Shown: positions 18,236 to 26,684, counted from the stretch's first letter. The stretch: DNA of 64,000 nt from Amycolatopsis japonica (GCF_000732925.1 NZ_CP008954.1:1-64000); one strand, 5' to 3'. Translations and numbers: made by a program. The notes: a model not told the origin generated them from the sequence alone.

Positions 18236-18733
18236 TCAGATGAACGCCTCGTCCTGCGCCTGCCACATCACGTCAGCGCGGAGCAGGCCGTCGACGGCGG
18301 TGTTCTCGACCGGCATGTAGTGCACGGTGATCTCCGTGCGCGCGGGCGCTTCGGCGACGGCGAGGAACCGCCCGCCGTGGGTGTGGTCGCCGAGCAGGCC
18401 GCGGACCCGCTCGACTACCAGGCCGATCGCGTCGTCGAGCGCGTCTTGCTCGAGCTCCGCGATATTGGCGGTGACCGTGGTGGTTCCGAGCGGCCAGTAG
18501 ATCGCCGCCCGGAACGAGTACGTGGCCAGCTTCCGCTGGTTCGCCCACCGGTCATCGGTGTAGTTGCCGGGCAGCAGGTACAGGCCGGCGGCCCGTGTCG
18601 GCGGGGTCCGGGGCATCCGCGCCTGCACCACCTTGAACGGGCCGCCGTCGACCTGGAGCAGCGCGGGCAGCCCGTCACCGGAGGAGGTCAGCCACGCCGC
18701 TTCGCGTTTGATGGCGTCGCTGATGCCCGGCAC
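18236..18733 (-). CDS. Putative tail terminator/neck protein
   Basis: A 165-residue protein between the connector genes and the tail tube, the position of the tail terminator (lambda gpU-like) in siphophages. The mid part (YSFRAAIYWPLGTT...AELEQDALDDAIGLVVERVRG) has the mixed strand-helix pattern of that family. It starts 2 bp after the preceding gene. Assignment rests mainly on order. Confidence 0.6.
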   Translation of the reverse strand: MPGISDAIKREAAWLTSSGDGLPALLQVDGGPFKVVQARMPRTPPTRAAGLYLLPGNYTDDRWANQRKLATYSFRAAIYWPLGTTTVTANIAELEQDALDDAIGLVVERVRGLLGDHTHGGRFLAVAEAPARTEITVHYMPVENTAVDGLLRADVMWQAQDEAFI

Positions 18734-18735
18734 GG

Positions 18736-18978
18736 CTAATCGCCGTCCGCCGCCGGGGCGTCGAGCGCGGCCCGCACGAAGGAGTCCTTGGCGGACAGCA
18801 GGGAGCCGAGCCCGCGCGTCAGCATCGGACAGTCGGGCAGGTGGTCGATCATGTCCTGCGCGAGATCGTGCACGGCCTTGCTCACCGCCCGGAGCCGGTT
18901 GGGCAGGTGCTCGTACTCGAAGTACCTGGCGAGATCGACGACGGCCGCGTGGCGGCCTTCCAGTCTTTCCATGTTCAC
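18736..18978 (-). CDS. Acb2/Tad1-hairpin-family protein (possible cyclic-nucleotide sponge)
   Basis: 80 residues with the pattern FEYEHLPNRLRAVSKAVHDL, then a second helix with LPDCPMLTRGL and the end LLSAKDSFVRAAL. I recognise this as the helical hairpin family that includes phage Acb2 (anti-CBASS) and Tad1-related proteins, which sequester cyclic nucleotide or gcADPR-like signals as oligomers. Many actinophages carry short homologues of unknown activity among their structural genes, as here. The family call is from memory of the pattern; binding specificity cannot be judged. Confidence 0.6.
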   Translation of the reverse strand: MNMERLEGRHAAVVDLARYFEYEHLPNRLRAVSKAVHDLAQDMIDHLPDCPMLTRGLGSLLSAKDSFVRAALDAPAADGD

Positions 18979-19014
18979 CTCACGAAGTCAGGGGAGCGGC
19001 CCTGAGCAGGGCCG

Positions 19015-19536
19015 TCAGGTCTTGCGACCACGGCGCTTCTTGTGCCGGGTCTTCTTCGGCGGCTTCCACACGCGGTGGTGCGGAACGCGACGGCGGACGA
19101 CGATCCGGGTACGGCGCATCCGGTGCTTGATGACCACACGGGTCCGTTTCCGGTAGGAGCGCGCCGAGATCAGCCGGTACTGCTGGGCGTGGTGGCTGCC
19201 CCGCTTCACCCGTCTCGTACCGTGACGTTTCCCGGCGTGCGACACCGCACCGTGCCGCGCCGGACGTCGACGCCTGGTCGCGGTGCCGTCGTGGCGGCCG
19301 CGAGCGTTTCGTGACCGGGCCCGCGCGTTCGGGTCGCGCGGTCGCTTCGGCTTCGTACCGGCCGTGCGCCGCTTCTTCTCCCAGTACGCCTTGAGCGCGG
19401 CCGAGATCTTCGCCTTCGTCTCCGCCGACAGCGGATGACCCTTGTGCGACTTGCCTTTCCGCGCGCGGTTCCGCTGCCGCGCGGCCTCCGCGAGCTTCGC
19501 CCGGCCCGCCGGGGTCAGGTGGTACGTCCTGGTCAT
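19015..19536 (-). CDS. Highly basic protein with NUMOD3-like DNA-binding motif
   Basis: 173 residues, about a third of them Arg, Lys or His. Residues 28-52 (KSHKGHPLSAETKAKISAAL) match the NUMOD3 motif found in GIY-YIG and HNH homing endonucleases. No nuclease domain is visible; the remainder is Arg/Lys-rich. It sits between head-tail connector genes. It may be a DNA-binding virion protein or the remnant of a homing endonuclease. Confidence 0.65.
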   Translation of the reverse strand: MTRTYHLTPAGRAKLAEAARQRNRARKGKSHKGHPLSAETKAKISAALKAYWEKKRRTAGTKPKRPRDPNARARSRNARGRHDGTATRRRRPARHGAVSHAGKRHGTRRVKRGSHHAQQYRLISARSYRKRTRVVIKHRMRRTRIVVRRRVPHHRVWKPPKKTRHKKRRGRKT

Positions 19537-19540
19537 CGGA

Positions 19541-20215
19541 TCAGTCGCCGCGCTGGTACGGGCTTAGCCACGACACCGCCAGCGCCTCCAACGCATCCGG
19601 GTCGTGCCCGTGCGTCGTTTGCAGCGGCGCCAGCTCCCGGCACGCGATCGCGGCCGCCATGTACTTGCACGCCCGCTGCAGGTCAGATGGCACGGTCGTG
19701 TACCCGCCGGAGTACCGCACCGTCGCGTACGACCCGATCGGCAGCCACGTCCCGAGCCGGAACCACACGTGCCCGGTGTCGACGTCCGGCCCCTCGAACC
19801 CGCCGCCCACGAGATCCTGCCCGCCGCCGTAGGAGCGGGTGACCGCGATCGACAGGTCCGAATAGGACCAGAACTCCGGATAGTGCGGGGCGCACTGGTG
19901 CAACCAGATGTGCCGCACCTGATCCGATCCCGAGTTCAGCGACGTCGCCCACGACCGGCCCAACTGCCCGGCCAGATCCAGCGGTATCCCCGCCGACCCC
20001 GAAAACTCGTCCGGGTCGACACCCGCGAGCCGGTGCGTCTCGACGAGCCCGGTGAACGGCGCCAGCCGGCGCCCGACCTCGGTTTCGCACGCACGGGTCG
20101 CCTCGGCGAGCATGTCCGTGATCGCCGCCGGGGAGAACCCGTGCACCAGGTCCGCGAATGCGCCTTCCTTCAGCTGTTCCGCCGTGCACAACGGCGTAGG
20201 GCTGTCCTCCGGCAT
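19541..20215 (-). CDS. Head-tail adaptor protein
   Basis: A 224-residue protein directly after the capsid region. The N-terminal helical part (LKEGAFADLVHGFSPAAITDML...ACETEVGRRL) and the late segment with YMAAAIACRELAPLQ resemble gp6-type head-tail connector proteins that dock on the portal. Role is inferred from order and pattern. Confidence 0.65.
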   Translation of the reverse strand: MPEDSPTPLCTAEQLKEGAFADLVHGFSPAAITDMLAEATRACETEVGRRLAPFTGLVETHRLAGVDPDEFSGSAGIPLDLAGQLGRSWATSLNSGSDQVRHIWLHQCAPHYPEFWSYSDLSIAVTRSYGGGQDLVGGGFEGPDVDTGHVWFRLGTWLPIGSYATVRYSGGYTTVPSDLQRACKYMAAAIACRELAPLQTTHGHDPDALEALAVSWLSPYQRGD

Positions 20216-20237
20216 GGCGAGCCACCTCCAGCGTCGG

Positions 20238-20618
20238 TCAGGCGGTCTTCCGGCTGCCGCCTCGACCGCGCGGCTTCGGGGTTTCCGGCTCGACCTCCGG
20301 GGCGGGGTCGCTCGTCTCCGGTTCGGTGCTGGCCTTGCGGGCAGCGAGACCGGCGAGATCCGCCTCCGGCTCGACGTCCGGCGTCGCGGCGGCGGCGGCC
20401 TTCTCGGCGGCGACCTGCGCGGCGAGCGCTTCGAGGTCGACCAGGCCGGTGGTCACCGGCTCCGGCTCGTCGACGGGCTCGGCCTCGTGGAAACCGCCGT
20501 CCGGGATCTCCAGCAGGTCGGCGGCGTGCTCGGGGGCGACGTCGACGACCGCGCCGTCCTCGCCCCACGTGTGGCCGTACGAGTCACTGCCCGCACGGTC
20601 CTTTCGGATCAAAACCAT
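20238..20618 (-). CDS. Small phage head-region protein with disordered acidic tail
   Basis: 126 residues from ATG 20618. Residues 1-55 form a small compact part (DRAGSDSYGHTWGEDGAVVD) like the short head-tail joining proteins found after actinophage capsid genes. Residues 55-126 are Glu/Pro/Ala-rich and end in a basic RGRGGSRKTA. Function unknown. Confidence 0.65.
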   Translation of the reverse strand: MVLIRKDRAGSDSYGHTWGEDGAVVDVAPEHAADLLEIPDGGFHEAEPVDEPEPVTTGLVDLEALAAQVAAEKAAAAATPDVEPEADLAGLAARKASTEPETSDPAPEVEPETPKPRGRGGSRKTA

Positions 20619-20658
20619 GACCGTCCAATCACGACAGAAGAGGTGGATAGAAGGAGCA

Positions 20659-20690
20659 GGGCGCGGCCGCCACAGTGGACGGCCGCGCCC
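20659..20690 (-). terminator. Hairpin after the capsid gene
   Basis: GGGCGCGGCCG (20659-20669) pairs perfectly with 20680-20690 around a 10-base loop, 12 bp past the capsid stop. It is likely a terminator or an mRNA 3'-end stabiliser for the capsid transcript. Confidence 0.65.
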
Positions 20691-20701
20691 TGGATGCCGT
20701 G

Positions 20702-22072
20702 TCAGAGCTGGGTGTTGACCCGGTTGATCACGCCGAGGTACTTCGGTGCGCGCAGCGCCAGAGTCGTGTCGGCGACGATCGCGTACGGCAGGGTGTCGGG
20801 GCTGTCCGTCGTCGGGAAGACGTCCAGCGGTTCCAGCTCCCGCACGTACGGGCGGTACAGGTTCTCGCGGTCGCGCGACACGAGGTAGATCGACTCGTTG
20901 CCGGTGGCGGGCGGGAACCGGTTCACGTTGCCGCCGACGTACACCGGGGTCGGCTGCGCCGGAGCGGTGGCGCCGGCCTTCGGGATCAGCGTGGCGCCGT
21001 TGTCCACGATGGACGTGGCCATGATCGGCGTCTTGCCGTCCGCCGCGAACCCGACGACGGCGTCCACGACGCCGAGCAGGGTCTCGGTTCCCGGGCTGGT
21101 GGAGCGGTAGACCTTGTAGAGGAGCGGCTGCGCGCCCTCCAGGCCGCCCGGCACCGCGAAGGACAGCGTCACCGTGTTCGTGGCGCCGGTGAGCGCCGCG
21201 GTGGTGACCGCCGCCGACGCGGCGATCTCGCCCTGGCGCTCCATGACCGCGGAGATGCGGTAGTTGTAGGTGCCCGCCGCCAGCGTGCCGCCGGTCGATG
21301 CGCTCGCCTGCGTGACCGTGCCCATCGTGTACGTCCGCGTCGACAGGAACGAGGACTTCACGATCGGGATGCCCCGGTAGGACGGCACGATCAGACCGGC
21401 CGCGACCTCGATGGGGCCCTCGAACCGCTGCTGAGCCTGGAGCAGCTGCGACATGCGGGACTGCGCCGTGTTGCTCATGACGAACATCCACTGCGAGTCG
21501 AACACCGACATGGCCGCGTTGGTCTCGACCATGTCCGCGAGCTCGTCGAGGTGCGCGAGCGACAGCGACGCGCCGCCCTTGTCCTGGGCGTTCTGCTCGG
21601 CGCCGGAGAAGTTGCCGACCAGGGAGTCCAGGCCGTCGAACTGCGGGTAGGCGCCGTTCACGGTCGCGGCCGCGTTGCCCCACAGGACCGAGGTCTCCAT
21701 GTCCCAGTAGAGGCCCTGGATCGAACCCTCGATCTCTCGGGCGCGCAGGTCGCCGATCACCTGGCGGGTGACCGCCTGGGCGTAGCCAGTGACGCCACCG
21801 ACCGTCTGGAGGTGGGTCATCTGGAACGCGTACTGCTCGTAGGTGCTGGCGGTCAGCGGTCGCGCGCCGCCGTCCTGCACGTGGCCGCCGCGAGGGTTCC
21901 GGGTGCGGCGGTTGAAGTAGTAGACGTCCGAGTCCCAGCGGCCGGACGGGATCGAGCGGACCAGCGGCGAGTAGCGACGCTGGTACTCCAGCAGCTGCGG
22001 GTCGATGATTTTCGGGATGAGCGCGCCGACACCGGCCGCGCCGAGGGCTTCCTTCAATTCGTTGCCGTTCAC
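20702..22072 (-). CDS. Major capsid protein, HK97 fold with inserted Ig-like domain
   Basis: 456 residues from GTG 22072, chosen because AAAGGA lies 8 bases upstream and because the upstream in-frame ATGs (22096, 22111) lie in or beside a terminator hairpin. The order protease-scaffold, capsid, connectors supports the role. N-terminal residues fit an HK97-like N-arm and E-loop (YYFNRRTRNPRGG). Residues about 252-337 form a fibronectin/Ig-like insert (AAGTYNYRISAVMERQGE...LLYKVYRSTSPG), which would project from the shell. It is flanked by two terminators, consistent with separate high-level expression. Confidence 0.85.
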   Translation of the reverse strand: MNGNELKEALGAAGVGALIPKIIDPQLLEYQRRYSPLVRSIPSGRWDSDVYYFNRRTRNPRGGHVQDGGARPLTASTYEQYAFQMTHLQTVGGVTGYAQAVTRQVIGDLRAREIEGSIQGLYWDMETSVLWGNAAATVNGAYPQFDGLDSLVGNFSGAEQNAQDKGGASLSLAHLDELADMVETNAAMSVFDSQWMFVMSNTAQSRMSQLLQAQQRFEGPIEVAAGLIVPSYRGIPIVKSSFLSTRTYTMGTVTQASASTGGTLAAGTYNYRISAVMERQGEIAASAAVTTAALTGATNTVTLSFAVPGGLEGAQPLLYKVYRSTSPGTETLLGVVDAVVGFAADGKTPIMATSIVDNGATLIPKAGATAPAQPTPVYVGGNVNRFPPATGNESIYLVSRDRENLYRPYVRELEPLDVFPTTDSPDTLPYAIVADTTLALRAPKYLGVINRVNTQL

Positions 22073-22097
22073 GGCGATGGTCCTTTTCTCAGGCATG

Positions 22098-22128
22098 AAA
22101 AAGCCCGCCACAGGGGCATGGCGGGCTT
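22098..22128 (-). terminator. Intrinsic terminator immediately upstream of the capsid gene
   Basis: AAGCCCGCCA (22101-22110) pairs perfectly with 22119-22128 around an 8-base loop, followed on the - strand by TTTTT. It lies only about 25 bp upstream of the capsid start, so it separates the protease-scaffold transcript from the capsid gene or attenuates read-through. Confidence 0.8.
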
Positions 22129-22215
22129 AGGGGATGGGCGACCATCACTGCCGGACGGCACCAGCCGAGGGCTGGCGGTCAAGACGAGGGGATGAAGCCG
22201 AGACAGAGGGAGCGG

Positions 22216-23952
22216 CTACTGCGGCTGCCGGTAGATCGAGCGGGCGCCCATGATCGTCTGCTCGGTGGAGGGGCGCAGGTACTTCGCGCGCTCCTCCTCG
22301 GTGTAGGTGTGCAGCGGCTTCTGCGGCCACTCCGCCGGGAGGCCGTAGTCGGCGCCGACGAAGTTCGCGGCACCTGCGGCCGCCGCGCTCTCCGTGGCGC
22401 CCGGCACCAGGCCCTTCCTGGCGGGCAGCCCGCCGGCTGCGGCGTGGCCCTGCAGAGCGGCGGTGATGCCGTCCTGCACCAGGCGGGCGATGCGCTGTTC
22501 GTCGGTCTCCTGCGCGGCCACCGGGGCGGCGGGCGCCGCCGGGGGAGCGGTCTCGGTCGCGGCCGCCGGAGCCTCGGGTGCCGCTTCGGCGGCCGGTGCC
22601 GCCGCGGCTTCGGCGGGCTTCGCGCCGCCGATCCGGGCCAGCAGGGCATCGAACTGGTCGCCGGTCAGGGTGATGCTGGGCGCGGCCGCCGCCTGGGTGT
22701 CGGCCGCCGGGGTCGTGGGCTCCGTCATCGCGGGCTCCTCTCCTGGTGTGTCGGCGACGGCCACCGGGGCGGTCACCGTCTCGTCGTGGGTGTCGGCCGC
22801 GGGCGCGGCCTCGGGTTCAGAGGTGGGCTGCTCGGCCTCGACCACCGCGGCATCGGGGTCCTCGGCGGTCGCCTCGGTCGGCTCCCCACCGCCCCCGCCA
22901 CCGTTGAGGTCCGGGTCGATCGCCAGGAGCGCGGAGATCGCGCCATCCATCGCGGCCTTCCCGATCGCGGGCAGCTGGTCGGCTTCGAGGTACCAGGACG
23001 ACACGCACACGCAGATCGGGCCGTTCGTCAGCTCGACCTTGAACGCGCCAGAGTCGTCGTCGAACATCTCCAGCACGCTGGACTCGTTCACCGCGCGGAC
23101 CGGACCGGCCAGCACTCCGGCCGTCGCGGTCAGGCCGTGGCTCTCCAGGGCCCGCGCGATGCGCTGCCGGGCGCGCTTGAGCTGCGGCGGGGTGTACTCG
23201 GCGGTGACCGACTCCTGGGTGAACGCGTACCAGGCGTTCACCGTCTCGGCGGCCGTGCCGAGCGGATACCGCTGGCCTCGGCCGGTGTAGCCGTTGTCGG
23301 CGTAGGTGACGCGCGGCTGCTCGGCGGCCGCGGGTTCGGACGCTGGGGTCACGGGGCTTTCCTCCTTGATCGGGGTGGTGTCCACCAGCGCTTCCTGCAC
23401 GGACTCGTGGATGACGGTGCGGCCAGCGGACTCGGTGGCGCCGACCTCGGCCGGTTCGGTGCGCTGCACGGCGTCGACGCGCGCACCCGGCACGCCGGGG
23501 CTCTTGGTGAAGTCCAAGCCGTCCAGCTCCAGGTCGTCGCCGACCTCGACGGGCCCGCCGTCCGGCCCGGACTCGGTGCGGACCGGGCCGAGCCAGAACC
23601 CTCGGATCGAGACGCCGCGCAGGAACTGGCGTCCCTCGGCGTCCGGCTCGATGAGGTCGAGAATGTCGCGGGCGGTGCCCGTGGTGGCCATCTCGGCGAC
23701 GAAGTGCACGGCGCCGGTCTTGTCCATCGACAGCTCGACCAGGCGCCCCACGATCTCCGTGGAGTCGTCCTCCGCGTCGTGGTGGGTCAGCATCGTCAGC
23801 GGCATCCCGTCCGGATCCGCAAGGCGCTCCTGCGCCCGCGCGACCATCCGCGCGATCAGCTCCCGCGTATACAACCTGCGGTTCCGGGACACCCCCGGCT
23901 TGATCGCGACACCGGTCGCGATGGCGAGCGTGCTAGCGGCCACGGCGGGCAC
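22216..23952 (-). CDS. Capsid maturation protease fused to scaffold domain
   Basis: 578 residues. Residues 10-120 show an assemblin-like phage protease: NRRLYTRELI at 24-33, the His in MLTHHD (His57/58) and the Ser in LRGVSIRGFW (Ser115). Residues 230-330 form a separate folded domain with a conserved YLEADQLPAIGKAAMDG. Residues 340-520 are Ala/Glu/Pro-rich, probably the scaffold that fills the procapsid, and the end is a short folded tail. Known relatives cleave the scaffold and themselves after procapsid assembly. The middle domain between protease and scaffold is not recognised. Confidence 0.85.
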   Translation of the reverse strand: MPAVAASTLAIATGVAIKPGVSRNRRLYTRELIARMVARAQERLADPDGMPLTMLTHHDAEDDSTEIVGRLVELSMDKTGAVHFVAEMATTGTARDILDLIEPDAEGRQFLRGVSIRGFWLGPVRTESGPDGGPVEVGDDLELDGLDFTKSPGVPGARVDAVQRTEPAEVGATESAGRTVIHESVQEALVDTTPIKEESPVTPASEPAAAEQPRVTYADNGYTGRGQRYPLGTAAETVNAWYAFTQESVTAEYTPPQLKRARQRIARALESHGLTATAGVLAGPVRAVNESSVLEMFDDDSGAFKVELTNGPICVCVSSWYLEADQLPAIGKAAMDGAISALLAIDPDLNGGGGGGEPTEATAEDPDAAVVEAEQPTSEPEAAPAADTHDETVTAPVAVADTPGEEPAMTEPTTPAADTQAAAAPSITLTGDQFDALLARIGGAKPAEAAAAPAAEAAPEAPAAATETAPPAAPAAPVAAQETDEQRIARLVQDGITAALQGHAAAGGLPARKGLVPGATESAAAAGAANFVGADYGLPAEWPQKPLHTYTEEERAKYLRPSTEQTIMGARSIYRQPQ

Positions 23953-24229
23953 CTCCTCCTCGAGCTGGGGGCGTCGCTGCCCGGATCGGCGCGGCGGCCG
24001 CGGGGAAAACCTCGCGCAGCTTCGCCCGGATCTCCGGGGAGTCGAGCGCGAGCAGAAGCAGCTCCATGAATTCCTCGACGTCGGCGTCGGCGAGGACGTC
24101 GTCCCCGTTGTCGGGAGGGCGGGGACGGGGACGCATCCGACCCGGCTGTCGCGGGGAAGACGAGGACCGGGCCGGGGACGGGGAACGCACCGGGGAAGAC
24201 CGGGGAGCCGGGGAATAAGAGGGGGACAT
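23933..24229 (-). CDS. Small head-region protein with Ser/Pro/Arg-rich N-terminus
   Basis: 98 residues from ATG 24229, ending 20 bp inside the protease gene start. Residues 1-40 are Ser/Pro/Arg repeats encoded by GTCCCC/GGGGAC-rich DNA. Residues 45-72 form an acidic amphipathic helix (DADVEEFMELLLLALDSPEI). The N-terminal repetitive part may be a by-product of DNA-level selection for the GGGGAC word. Function unknown. Confidence 0.6.
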   Translation of the reverse strand: MSPSYSPAPRSSPVRSPSPARSSSSPRQPGRMRPRPRPPDNGDDVLADADVEEFMELLLLALDSPEIRAKLREVFPAAAAPIRAATPPARGGGARRGR

Positions 24230-24234
24230 GCAGG

Positions 24235-24615
24235 TCACCGGCCATAAAGGGCGACAGCGACGCCTTGCAGGTTGGGGGTCGTGCCGCCGACAGTGAAGAC
24301 CAGTCGTCCCCGCTCGGGGAGCACCAGCGGCTTGGTTGCGTGGTGCAGTCCCCCCGCCGCCTGCGCCGTCCCCGCAGCGGTCAACTGGGGAGCGGCGAGC
24401 CCCGCGGGGAACCACTTGTCCCCGGCCCCCTTGATCTCCAGGGACACGTCCAACGTCGGGGCGTCCCCGGCGACCGAGTCGACGGAGACCGACAGCCAGA
24501 GGTCGGTGAACTCGCGGAGGCTGAACTCCTTCGAGGTGGTCGTCGCGGTGAGCGTCGAGCTGATGCCGGACGAGGCCCGCGACCAGACAAGGCGCCCATG
24601 AGGCAGGTAGTTCAT
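24235..24615 (-). CDS. Hypothetical beta-rich phage protein
   Basis: 126 residues from ATG 24615, starting 4 bp inside the end of the MuF-like gene, so probably translationally coupled. Composition suggests a small beta-sandwich (LWLSVSVDSV...LDVSLEIKGAG...LVFTVGG). It could be a decoration or minor head protein. Its coding DNA is also rich in GTCCCC words. Confidence 0.65.
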   Translation of the reverse strand: MNYLPHGRLVWSRASSGISSTLTATTTSKEFSLREFTDLWLSVSVDSVAGDAPTLDVSLEIKGAGDKWFPAGLAAPQLTAAGTAQAAGGLHHATKPLVLPERGRLVFTVGGTTPNLQGVAVALYGR

Positions 24616-25613
24616 CGAGACCCTCCGAGCAGGTAGGGGAAGACGTCGAGCGTCAGCGGCGACGTGGGAATCAGGACGCACCGGCAGTACGGGTGCAGCG
24701 GTGGCGGTGGGGCGCCGCCGATCGGATACGGACCGGCGGACTCGGCGTCCATGCAGAGCCCGCACACCAGCGCGCCGCCCACCGTCACGAAGTCCACGTA
24801 CTGGGCACCGTGCTCCCGGTAGAGGGAGAGGCCGGCGCGGGCGAACTCGGATCCCATCGCGACGTCCATGCCGACCGTGAGCGCGCGCAACTCGTCGTCG
24901 TCGAGCAGGTCCCACACGGAGCGGACCATCTCGTCGTAGTCGGCGCCGTCGTCGGCGAGCCGGGCCAGGACTGCGGCCACGTCGCCAGCGGCCGCGCGGA
25001 TCAACGCGGTGATCACCGCGGCGGCGAGAGCCGGGTCTGCGGGGTGGTCGGTGTAGGCATCGGCGAACACGGCGGCGACGTCGACCGGGCCGTGCCCGGC
25101 TTGGTGCGCGGCGAGCGCGAGCGCACCCGCGTAGCCCTCGGCCCAGGCCGCCCGGAGGGCATCGGTGACGAGCGTCGCGAGCGCCACGAACTTCGGATCG
25201 TGTCGATCCCGGACGATCCCGGACAGCAGCAGGAGCGCGGCCGCGATCGCCTCGGCACGATGCCGATCCCGGGTCTCGGGGTCGGTCGCCTCGGACGCCA
25301 GGGCGAGTCGACGTCGGAACGTCGCCACCGATCCAGCGACGTCGGCTGTGACGGTGAGTGACGTCCATGCGGTGGCGGCGAGGCGGGTCCGTTCGTCGAC
25401 GAGCGCGTCCCGCCGTGCGTACACCTCGGCCCAGATGCCTTCCAGTTCGCCGAGGCGGACAGTCGCCTCCAGCACCCCTGGCTCCGTGTCGTGCTCGCAC
25501 GCGAGTGCCACGGCGGCCGCGCACCCGGCCCGCACCTGGTCGGTGAAAGGCCCGTTCGTGGCAGCCCACCCGGAGACGTACGCGAGCCGGGCGGCATCGG
25601 CGAACTCGGACAC
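24612..25613 (-). CDS. MuF-like minor head protein
   Basis: 333 residues from GTG 25613 (GGGGAGG five bases upstream; an in-frame GTG two codons earlier is too close to that box). Long helical N-terminal region. The C-terminal motif CGLCMD...PPLHPYCRCVL is the Cys/His signature of phage Mu gpF-type head morphogenesis proteins, which associate with the portal and enter the host with the DNA. It lies between portal and protease, the typical MuF position. No polymorphic toxin domain is fused. Confidence 0.85.
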   Translation of the reverse strand: MSEFADAARLAYVSGWAATNGPFTDQVRAGCAAAVALACEHDTEPGVLEATVRLGELEGIWAEVYARRDALVDERTRLAATAWTSLTVTADVAGSVATFRRRLALASEATDPETRDRHRAEAIAAALLLLSGIVRDRHDPKFVALATLVTDALRAAWAEGYAGALALAAHQAGHGPVDVAAVFADAYTDHPADPALAAAVITALIRAAAGDVAAVLARLADDGADYDEMVRSVWDLLDDDELRALTVGMDVAMGSEFARAGLSLYREHGAQYVDFVTVGGALVCGLCMDAESAGPYPIGGAPPPPLHPYCRCVLIPTSPLTLDVFPYLLGGSR

Positions 25614-25619
25614 GGACAC

Positions 25620-25951
25620 CTCCCCGGGGACGTCGTCGATCGGGGACGCGGCTCACCGCGCCGGGGACCCCAAGCCGCCAGCGCCCCCCCGGTTGTCCGG
25701 TCGTGCGGGGACGGCGAGTGAAGAGGGGAGTGAACGGGGAACGGGTGGACCCGAGGGATGCGCGGGGACGTGGCGGGGACTCACCAAGCGGGGTTTCCCC
25801 GCGTTCCCCGCGCCGGGGACGAGTGAACGGCAACTGATCTGACCTGCGGTTTCCCCGTTCCCCGACGTGTTCGGGCGGGGACAGCCGCCGCCGAGGCGAC
25901 TATCGGCGGGACTGGGGAGAAGTCGGGGAGTGATGGCGCCCGGGGACGTGT
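25620..25951. repeat. Gene-free spacer with GGGGAC cluster
   Basis: 332 bp without a credible gene, holding about nine copies of GGGGAC, almost all in the same orientation (reading GGGGAC on the + strand), mixed with TTCCCC words. It separates the MuF-like gene from the upstream small genes. Same words as in the 3.6-4.7 kb region. Confidence 0.6.
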
Positions 25952-26200
25952 TCAGAACCGATAGCGGAACGGTTCCCAGCGGGGAATCGCGGAGATCCCG
26001 TCTGACCGGCTGGCCCCGTACTGGTCCCGCGCGGACCCGCCGATCCCCGCCGTCTGGGGATAGCCGCGGTCGCGCAGCAGCCGCAACCCGGCGGCCTGAC
26101 TCTCCACCGGAAGGTCGGTGTCGGAGGCGAAACCGTAGCCGGGGATCTCGACGACCCATCGGCCGTCGCGCTTCCGGATCGCAGGCCTGCGGCGCGGCAT
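25952..26200 (-). CDS. Small basic phage protein
   Basis: 82 residues starting MPRRRPAIRKRDGRWVVEIPG, rich in Arg and aromatic residues, ending RYRF. The DGRWVVEIPGYG pattern resembles short integrase-arm or beta-hairpin modules seen in small actinophage proteins. Located in the head gene cluster between MuF-like and portal genes. Function unknown. Confidence 0.55.
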   Translation of the reverse strand: MPRRRPAIRKRDGRWVVEIPGYGFASDTDLPVESQAAGLRLLRDRGYPQTAGIGGSARDQYGASRSDGISAIPRWEPFRYRF

Positions 26201-26203
26201 CGG

Positions 26204-26485
26204 TCAGCCCTCCACGGGCACGTGCCACGTCCCCGGCTCGTGATCGAGACGCGTGCACAGCAGCGGCCGAGGGTGGCCTTCGGCCGCTGGCTCGCCCTCA
26301 TCCATCGGGATCTCGTCCACGAAGAAATGACCACGGGGAGTGAACACGGCGAGGGACACGGCCGTCGCGTCGTCGTCGGGCGGCGGGTCGTTCGGCACGA
26401 GGGTGGTGACCGCCGCGAGGCAGTGCGCGGGGTCGTCGCCCCACTGGGCGACGTAGTGGACGATCTGCGCGAGCGCGGCGGGCAC
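26204..26485 (-). CDS. Small acidic hypothetical protein
   Basis: 93 residues from GTG 26485, chosen because CTGGAGG lies 5 bases upstream. Soluble and acidic (NDPPPDDDATAVSLAVF, MDEGEPAAEG). It ends 3 bp before the next gene. No family recognised. Confidence 0.55.
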   Translation of the reverse strand: MPAALAQIVHYVAQWGDDPAHCLAAVTTLVPNDPPPDDDATAVSLAVFTPRGHFFVDEIPMDEGEPAAEGHPRPLLCTRLDHEPGTWHVPVEG

Positions 26486-26684
26486 GGGCACCTCCAGAGG
26501 GGTCGGTGAGCTTGGCCCGGCCACCTCGCCGCACACGGCACGTGCGCGCGGTCGAGGTGGCCGGGAAAGTGCCGGCCTGGGAGCGCCACGGGGGGCTCTC
26601 CAGGGCGGCATGGGGCCGCGGACGCGGCGCGCCTGGATCCGCCAGTTACGGGGGTGAGGTCCGGCGCGGCCAGCGTCCGCGGGG

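Noticed and set aside
22192..24069. 625-codon + strand frame opposite the protease-scaffold gene
   Set aside because: Antisense frame produced by GC-rich codons; the - strand product has catalytic motifs and the right position.
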